Part shown: positions 57,950 through 64,000 of the stretch, one piece after another
How positions within the stretch are numbered: position 1 is the first letter of the stretch
Layout of the letters: each line of letters opens with the position of its first letter
From: Marthasterias glacialis
Lineage: Eukaryota; Echinodermata; Asteroidea; Forcipulatida; Asteriidae
Direction: 5' to 3'
Assembly (NCBI GenBank): GCA_911728455.2
Contig: OU452231.1
Coordinates: 11,811,838-11,875,837, forward strand
Length of the DNA stretch: 64,000 bases
Program-made: the position numbers and the translations under genes
The notes under the pieces: generated by a model
What the model was told of the DNA's origin: nothing
Databases searched by the model: none
Seen by the model: only the letters and a program-made list of their open reading frames with translations

Positions 57950-59110
57950 ATTTTTTCAGTAGCAGAAGACCACGCATCTCATCTTGACTCTAGCCACTGA
58001 TGGATAGTTTTTGAAGCCCCCTAGCTTGGTTGTCTTCCTGTTGATGAGTACCAAGATGTCCCCCCATTGCCACTGGCAACAGTAGGTCGACAGTAAGTCG
58101 ATGTTAGCCACCACGCAGGTGTGGCTCATGAATTGATCTTCGATGTGGAGTTCAAATCTGGCCTGCCCCGGGGCTTGCATGGAGCTCCCATCTAGCTGCC
58201 TGTCTCAAAGTCTGGGGCAGAGGTTGTAGATCTGGTTTCTCAGATACCGGTAGTTTTTGAAAGATTTGTTCTGACATCAGGCTCACAGTTTCTCCCATGT
58301 CCAACAGAAAACAAATAGGTGTCGATGCAACCTTCCCTGAGCCATGGTTTTCTCAAGGTGACACCTTTGTGTTAGTCCGGCCCTGTCCCAGGGGTGCTCC
58401 ACTGGGCCACCGCTGTGTTGGCCTACTCTCATATTGTCCTCTCCTCAAGATTGTTGTCGAACCCCCGCTTTTGGTGTAGACAGTCTGCCGGAAGTGGCCG
58501 ATCTCATGGCAGACAAAACACTCTACAGTTGATCCATAAGGTGACCTATGCACAAAGCCCGCATTCTCCGCATCTGTCTCCAGTTGAGGCTGCGGCGGTT
58601 GCACCACTGACCTAACGTCCCTAGTCCCTGTTTCCCTTTCTTATTTTGTATCCGAGTCCAGAAATGCTTTTATCTTGGTTGCGAGGGTGACTGCCTCCGG
58701 TCAAGATTGTTGCCTTCCTGGAAACCACATGACGCTGTAATTGTTCGTCGCCTAGTGGGTTACGGAAAGCCTACACTGCCTAATCCTCTTGAGCCTGTGT
58801 GAGCAACTTGGGGTAGCTTTTGGCTACCAAACGCCGAATGGATTGTCCTCACGACCTCTGGTGCGCATTGAAAGCTGCAATGAAATTTGGGCGGCGACCT
58901 CGAAACGGTGTCCAAAATTACTCCGCAATGGAGGAGTACACCTGCTGTGTTGGTCAGGGCCTCTTGTGCTGAGGCTTTTAGTAGGAGTCAAACAATAGTG
59001 CCTTTTCGGCCTCACACCACTGGTTGATTGTTGCGATGCTCTCAAAACTTATCAAAACCCGGCCAAACTTATCCAGGAGCTTCTTTGGTTCGATTCCCCG
59101 AGAGAGCCTC
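57950..59110 (-). pseudogene. Gypsy-type retroelement remnant: gag and protease
   Basis: Read on the minus strand. A capsid-like piece (NQWCEAEKALLFDSY, near 59020-58975) is followed by a zinc-knuckle-like ECFVCHEIGHFRQTV near 58515, whose last Cys is replaced. Next comes a retropepsin-like LDMGETVSLMSEQIFQKLP near 58300, where the catalytic D-T/S-G reads D-M-G. A frameshift leads to a further protease-like stretch (FELHIEDQFMSHTCVVANID, 58153-58095). Several stops and frameshifts break it, and no reverse transcriptase follows inside this remnant. It is a dead copy. Confidence 0.7.
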
Positions 59111-59159
59111 CCGCCTATAATGCGTCATAGCGGCAGGTGGGGCCACACGGGCGCCAGTC

Positions 59160-59640
59160 TTAATAGCCGGTGATTGGTTGGCCCTCTCAATGTGATGCGT
59201 GGCCCCCATGGTGGCATGTACAATGGTGGCTTTCTAACGTCTGGTCTGGGGGCCATTTGTCATAGTTCCATGACACGTGGTTGGCCCATGGGCTCCATCC
59301 CATATGGTTGTACAATGCGATGCCCCTCCATCGACTCCCCCACCCTTGGTTGTGCAGTGCGGCGCCCCTCTCCATTGGCTGCTCCGCTCCACAGAGTTAT
59401 GCAGTGTGGCGCCGATCCACAAGCTCTACTCTATTGACTTGTGCAGTGTACAGCTGATCGACGGGCTCCGCTCCATAGAGTTGTGCAGTGTGGATGCTCT
59501 CTCTGTTGGGTTGTGGAGCCAACCCTTTGGCTCCGCTCTGTAGAACTGTGCAGTGTTCCCCTGGCTCCACTCCATAGGGCTCGGCAGTGCACAGCTGATC
59601 CATGGGCTCTGCTCCATAGGATTGTGCCAAGGCAAGGAAA
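59160..59640. repeat. GC-rich minisatellite of about 41 bp, array 1
   Basis: Degenerate units of ctccatagagttgtgcagtg, cggagccgatccac, gggctc. It lies between the tail of one retroelement remnant and the gag of the next. Overlapping ORFs on both strands are repeat artefacts. Confidence 0.8.
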
Positions 59641-59799
59641 ATGTGAATACGTAACTATAACTATTATTAAACATGAAACCGCTAACTTCTTAAAACAAGA
59701 ACCAATTCAATCAAACAATTTCTGTTTTGTACCAACTACTTCTGAACAACTAACTGAACACTAATATCTAGTGGAGCTACTTAAAGTGTTTAAGTTTTA

Positions 59800-62040
59800 A
59801 TACTTAATTAAGGTTTGAAAAGTACATAGTCATCATACCGTTTTGGATTTGTCTTTCTCGGTTTAAGATTCGCAAGGGGGTTGCATTGGTTTGGGGACTT
59901 TCTTTAAGATTTACTGGTTCCACTTCAAAAATATCAGTTTCCATTGCCTCTTTTGACAAGAGATTGTACACGGGCACATCAATGGTTGAGTCCAGCTTTG
60001 GCATAGATGAGTCACTTTGAAGCACTCTGGGTAAGCACATGCGAATATGATCTACATGACGACGAGCAGTCCTCCCATCCTCCAAGGTTAATTCAAACAT
60101 CAAATTGCATATGAGTTGATGTACTTGACCATATAACCAAGTTGGTCCTACTGCGAAGTTTTTGACAAGAACCATTTCTTGAGGATGAAGACTTCGTACT
60201 TTGTACTTCTATTTTCCGAGACCTTCATCTGACTCTGTTGCATCTTGATTTTCCTGGCCAAGTTAGGCAGGAGTAGATAAAGTTTCGTGCACAGTTGGCA
60301 TCTGTAGAGCAGTTCACTGGGATGCTGTGGTCGGCTGGGGTGTAACTCCGGTTGGTGTCTTGGCTGTCATCTTACACCCATAGGAGGTCTTTCTCATCTC
60401 TGACTGGTAAGCGTGATAAGGCATCTGCATTGCAGTGCTTCTTGCCTTTATGGACTATGTCAGACTGGAGCCAATAATATCTGGTACCAGCGAGTGACTC
60501 AAGCTGATGACATTGGGTTTGATGGCTTCTGGTTTCCAAATTCAAAGACCAGTGGCTTGTGATCTGTCACAATTGTGAACTTACGACCATGCAAATACTT
60601 GTGGAACTTCATGAGACCAAATATGATGGAGAGGCCTTCTTTGTCGTACTGGACAAAGTTCTTCTCACTTGGTGTCAAGGTTCTTGAGGCAAAGGCTATT
60701 AATTGGCCTTTCACTTCCATTGGGCATGACATGGCTGATTACAGCTCCATGTCCGTAAGGACTAGCATCTGTATGCAGGAACAGTGGCTTCTTGGGGTCG
60801 AGGTGAACCTGAAGGCTGCAACTTTGATTCTGCAAAGGCAATTCTCTGCTCTGATCCCCACTTAAATTTAGGCTCTACAGTTGATTTGCTTGACCTCTGC
60901 ACATCATGTCTTGCCTTCTTTGAAGTCTTCTTAGTTGACTCAAACTCTGCCTTCAACAAGTCAGTTAAAGGTGCAATGTGCTCAGATTTGGAATACACTT
61001 CCAATAACAATCAAACAGTCCGAGGTACGCTTGAAGCTCTTCCTGATTTCGTGGGTCAGGAGCTTCCTGTATAGCTTTCATCTTGGATTCAAAGGGTCGC
61101 AAACCATCTTCATCCAGATATACTACTGACTCTTTGAAGAATTTACACTTTGACTTGTTCAGTTACATTCCATTTTCTTGCAACCTGTCCAAGACAGCTT
61201 TTAGGTTGGCAAGATGCTCTTTGTCGTCTCGACCACTGATGATGATGTCATCACAAGACATCAACGGCACATCGGAATATCTCGGAATATATCAAGGACA
61301 AACTTGATAGTTTTCTCCATGTCAAACACTTTGGCATGTCTTCCACCACTTTAGGTAGTTGTTGCTGTGTGCTGTCTACGCAGACCAACTTATAGTTCTG
61401 ACTGCTGGACGCTGGTAATACTTCATCTAGGGATATCGGTAGATTTTCTATCCACTGTCTTCCTATAAGGCTCACATCTTCCTCTACAATGAGCAAGGGT
61501 AATAGCTTGGCTGGTTGCGATGCATGCTTAACAGAAACCATGGCTTCACCTATAAAAGGCACTATTTCCTGAATACGTCTTAAGTCCAGCTTTGCAAGGC
61601 AACTCATCTTTCCAACCTTATTGTAGGTCTTTGATGAAATAATAGTCTAGGGGCTTCCTGTGTTAAACTCCATGTTGACTTCTTGACCATTTATTTTCAT
61701 CATTAAGTTTTTCATCATTAGGTTTCGACTTCGACAACTTGTCGAGAGTGCAATGCTCTAAGTGGCTTAAAACTGCAAGCTTCATTTCTTCCACCTGGTC
61801 TTCATCATCTTTCTGCAAGTGATGAGCATTTGGCTTAGACTTCTTTCTGCTGATGTAGGCGGCAACTTTCTCACATTGGCTATTTGTATGGCCTGTACGT
61901 TGGCACTTACTCTGTTTTAAATCAGCAGGATTCTGGGGCATGCGTTTCACCCCAGCGCCATAATTTGTGGGTGTTAACTTCATTATTGTTTCCACTAGTG
62001 ACCTCAGTACCATTATGTCTGGGCAGGTTGTCACCTTGAG
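59800..62040 (-). pseudogene. Gypsy-type (Ty3) retrotransposon remnant: gag end, protease, RT, RNase H, integrase tail
   Basis: Order on the minus strand: a knuckle-like KCQRTGHTNSQCE (about 61915) with its first Cys missing. Protease follows, MEFNTGSP then a stop (about 61660), with the catalytic Asp replaced by Asn, and SLIGRQWIENLP near its end. The RT palm DDIIISG (about 61240) and KSKCKFFKESVVYL come next. RNase H shows DASPYGHGAVISHVMPNG and FASRTLTPSEKNFVQYDKEG, TDHKPL, then, frameshifted, YWLQSDIVHKGKKHCNADAL. After a deletion removing the integrase core, the tail reads VLVKNFAVGPTWL and LEDGRTARRHVDHIR (60175-60030). RT fingers between protease and DD are also largely missing. Stops, shifts and these deletions show it is dead. 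The motifs place it with Ty3/gypsy elements related to the K02A2.6-like polyproteins. Confidence 0.9.
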
Positions 62041-62129
62041 ACTCGGTGTTTGACTTGATGTTTGGTTTGGCTTCCTGTAGTGCTCTCAGATGGGTTGTTT
62101 GTGACTACACTACAGCTCCACTGGGCTGT

Positions 62130-62820
62130 GTGTGTAGTGCACAGCTGATCCATGGGCGGCCACTCCATAGGCTTGAGCAGTGCGGAGCCAATCCACCAGC
62201 CCTACTAAATAAGCTTGTGCAGTGCGGAGCCGATCTAGCCTATGGGCTCTGCTCCATAGAGTTTTGCAGTGCGGAGCCAAGCTATGGGCTCCACTCCATA
62301 GAAGAGTTGTGCATTGCAGAGGCCCTCTCCGTTGGGTTGTGCAGTGCGGAGCCGATCCTCAGAGTTGTGCAGTGCGGAGCCAATCCACAGTCTTCGCTCC
62401 ATAGAGTTGTGCATTGCAGAGCCCCTTTCCATTTGGTTGTGCCGTGCAGAGGCGTACCACAGGCTTCACTCTAGAGAGTTGTGCATGTGCGGAGATGATC
62501 CAGGGGCTCCAGTGATCCAGTGACCCTCTCCATTGGGTTGTGCAGAGCAGAGCCAATCTAAACGGGTCTCGGCTCCATAGAGTTGTGCAGTGCAATGACA
62601 TACCACTGGCATTGTAGAGCCAGTTGTGAAGTGCAGAGCCCCTTTCCATAGGCTTGTACAGTGCAGAGCCAATCCACGGGCTCCGCCCAATAGAGTTGTG
62701 CAGTGCGAAGCGGATCCACAGCTCTGCTTCATAGAGTTGTGCAGAGTGGAGCCACTCTCCATTGGGTTGTGCAGTAAAGAGCCGATCCACGCGCTCATCT
62801 CCAAAGAGTTCCGCTCCGAT
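62130..62820. repeat. GC-rich minisatellite of about 41 bp, array 2
   Basis: The same unit as array 1 (ccatagagttgtgcagtgcg, gagccgatccac), about 15 degenerate copies. It separates the retroelement's zinc-knuckle region from the presumed gag start to its right. Confidence 0.85.
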
Positions 62821-62829
62821 TATTGATGC

Positions 62830-63101
62830 CTACTTGACAAATGCTGCCCAGCATTACCTTGCATCAATCGGTCAAATTCCCCATCCCAAATTTGTTGTTA
62901 AGTAGCAGAGGAAACTACAAAACCACCCAGAGCATGAGCTCTTCCCTGCTGCATCGAGGCATTGCCACTTCCACTTGCTTGACTTGCCACAGGCCGCGAC
63001 GCTTCCTCGGCATGAACGGGGACACTTTTACCGGTGACTCTTGACCTCTTGTCATCAGCAAGTCGCAGCAGCATACGAATTACCCGCTTTGACTGCGGCA
63101 T
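62830..63101 (-). pseudogene. Presumed 5' end of a retroelement gag
   Basis: The minus strand opens with MPQSKRVIRMLLRLADDKRS and continues Ala/Ser/Gln-rich for about 67 residues to a stop. Its position upstream of the gypsy remnant in the same direction suggests gag. No domain is recognised. Confidence 0.35.
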
Positions 63102-63249
63102 CCCGTAACTAAAAAGTAAAAAGGTAGCATGAAGACAACAGTCTCAGTAACCCTTATTAAGTCTGTACACTCCCGGTGACACCAGCAGAATAACAAATGG
63201 GGGAAGAAAACGATGGCTGCAGCAATTAAACACAAGCACTCCTTGAAGA

Positions 63250-63880
63250 TGAAGAAAAGTCCGGTACTCCAAATATCCAGACCTCCACCGAAAGCAAAGA
63301 ACTTACGTTACCAAGTTACCAAACTGCAGGAAAGAAACCGACAAAGAAGAAGCACAAGGACGATAGCCTCAGCAAGCAAACAATATTTGTAGAAAAAGAA
63401 TCCATCAAACTGTCAAAGAGCTGACTTTACAAAATCCCAAACTGCCAGGAAGTCTGGCAAAAAGTCTGTAGCCTCCAAGGAAATAATCACTATCCAAGAA
63501 AAGCATGAGGGACAGTAGCCTCATCAACAACCCTTGAAGATTAACAATCCGTCGAAGAACTACCTTACAAAAACCCACACTACAAGGAAATCCTACGACA
63601 AATCTGTAGCCTCCAAGGAAAAATAGCAGCGAAGATAAAACATGAAGACAAAGCCTCAGCACTCAACAATCCTTGAAGAATGAGAATCCAACATTTACGG
63701 CAGAAAACAAAGTCGATAGCTTCATTAAAATCAATGAATAAAACAGTCACTGAACAGTTGGACAGATCGGCTAAAATCTGTAGGCGGTAGCCTCCAGCGA
63801 AGAATAAACACAAAAGACGGTGGCCTCAGGAACAAATTAATCTCACAGAAAGATGAATCCATCTGAAGAAACAGAGTGAG
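63250..63880 (-). repeat. Degenerate tandem repeat, about 150 bp, four copies
   Basis: Blocks ctgtagcctccaaggaaa, aagacaaagcctcagcac and caacccttgaagattaacaa recur near 63370, 63470, 63610 and 63790. It may be the 5' untranslated or LTR region of the retroelement whose gag would start at 63101; LTR ends were not identified. Confidence 0.6.
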
Positions 63881-64000
63881 AAAAACTAAAAAATCCATAG
63901 CCTGAATCTCAATAGAACAACACCAGAATTTCTCCGAAAAAACTATGACTTAACGTCAACACACCAAGGCTACTCGGTGCTCGGTGATTAAAGTTACAAA

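Noticed and set aside
59174-59764. Multiple 60-110 codon ORFs around 59.2-59.7 kb, and similar ones at 62.1-62.8 kb
   Set aside because: Translations of the 41-bp minisatellite in all frames with no conserved domain.

Overview
The window is animal nuclear DNA, most likely from a marine deuterostome and probably an echinoderm (possibly a sea star). This rests on AT-rich introns with GT-AG splice sites, two spliced genes with clear metazoan relatives, tRNA-derived SINEs, many short inverted-repeat (MITE-like) elements and decayed Ty3/gypsy retrotransposons. The phylum call is inference; no species-specific gene is present.

Left part (about 3.3-15.1 kb, + strand): seven consecutive coding exons of an ARID5-family (ARID5B-like) DNA-binding chromatin regulator. 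All six exon junctions agree in reading phase and together encode 1,119 residues. The first exon or exons lie left of the window. The introns carry recognisable mobile elements: a long-TIR element at 1.6-2.1 kb, a TIR element at 10.4-11.1 kb, SINE pieces at 9.9 and 11.1 kb, and a TTAA-flanked element at 12.5-12.9 kb.

Middle part (23.5-31.6 kb, - strand): a complete ten-exon coiled-coil gene that I assign to CCDC172. It encodes 460 residues, with a long C-terminal extension beyond the vertebrate protein's usual length. It starts beside a GC-box-rich promoter-like stretch at 31.75-31.87 kb. The two genes converge tail to tail across an 8 kb gap full of MITE-like elements.

Right part (32-57 kb): I found no complete gene. 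It is built of tandem and segmental repeats: a 61/82-bp higher-order minisatellite (33.1-33.9 kb), interstitial telomere-like CCCTAA tracts (34.0-34.1 kb), two adjoining inverted-repeat elements (40.1-40.5 kb), two opposed tRNA-like sequences (42.1-42.3 kb), and tandem units of 113, 57, about 228, about 190 and about 430 bp between 44.5 and 56.4 kb. Several of these look like duplicated exons, but I could not assemble a gene from them.

Far right (57.9-63.9 kb, - strand): remnants of at least two gypsy-type LTR retroelements. Gag zinc-knuckle, protease, reverse transcriptase, RNase H and integrase-tail pieces are all broken by stops, frameshifts and deletions, and are interleaved with two arrays of a GC-rich minisatellite of about 41 bp.
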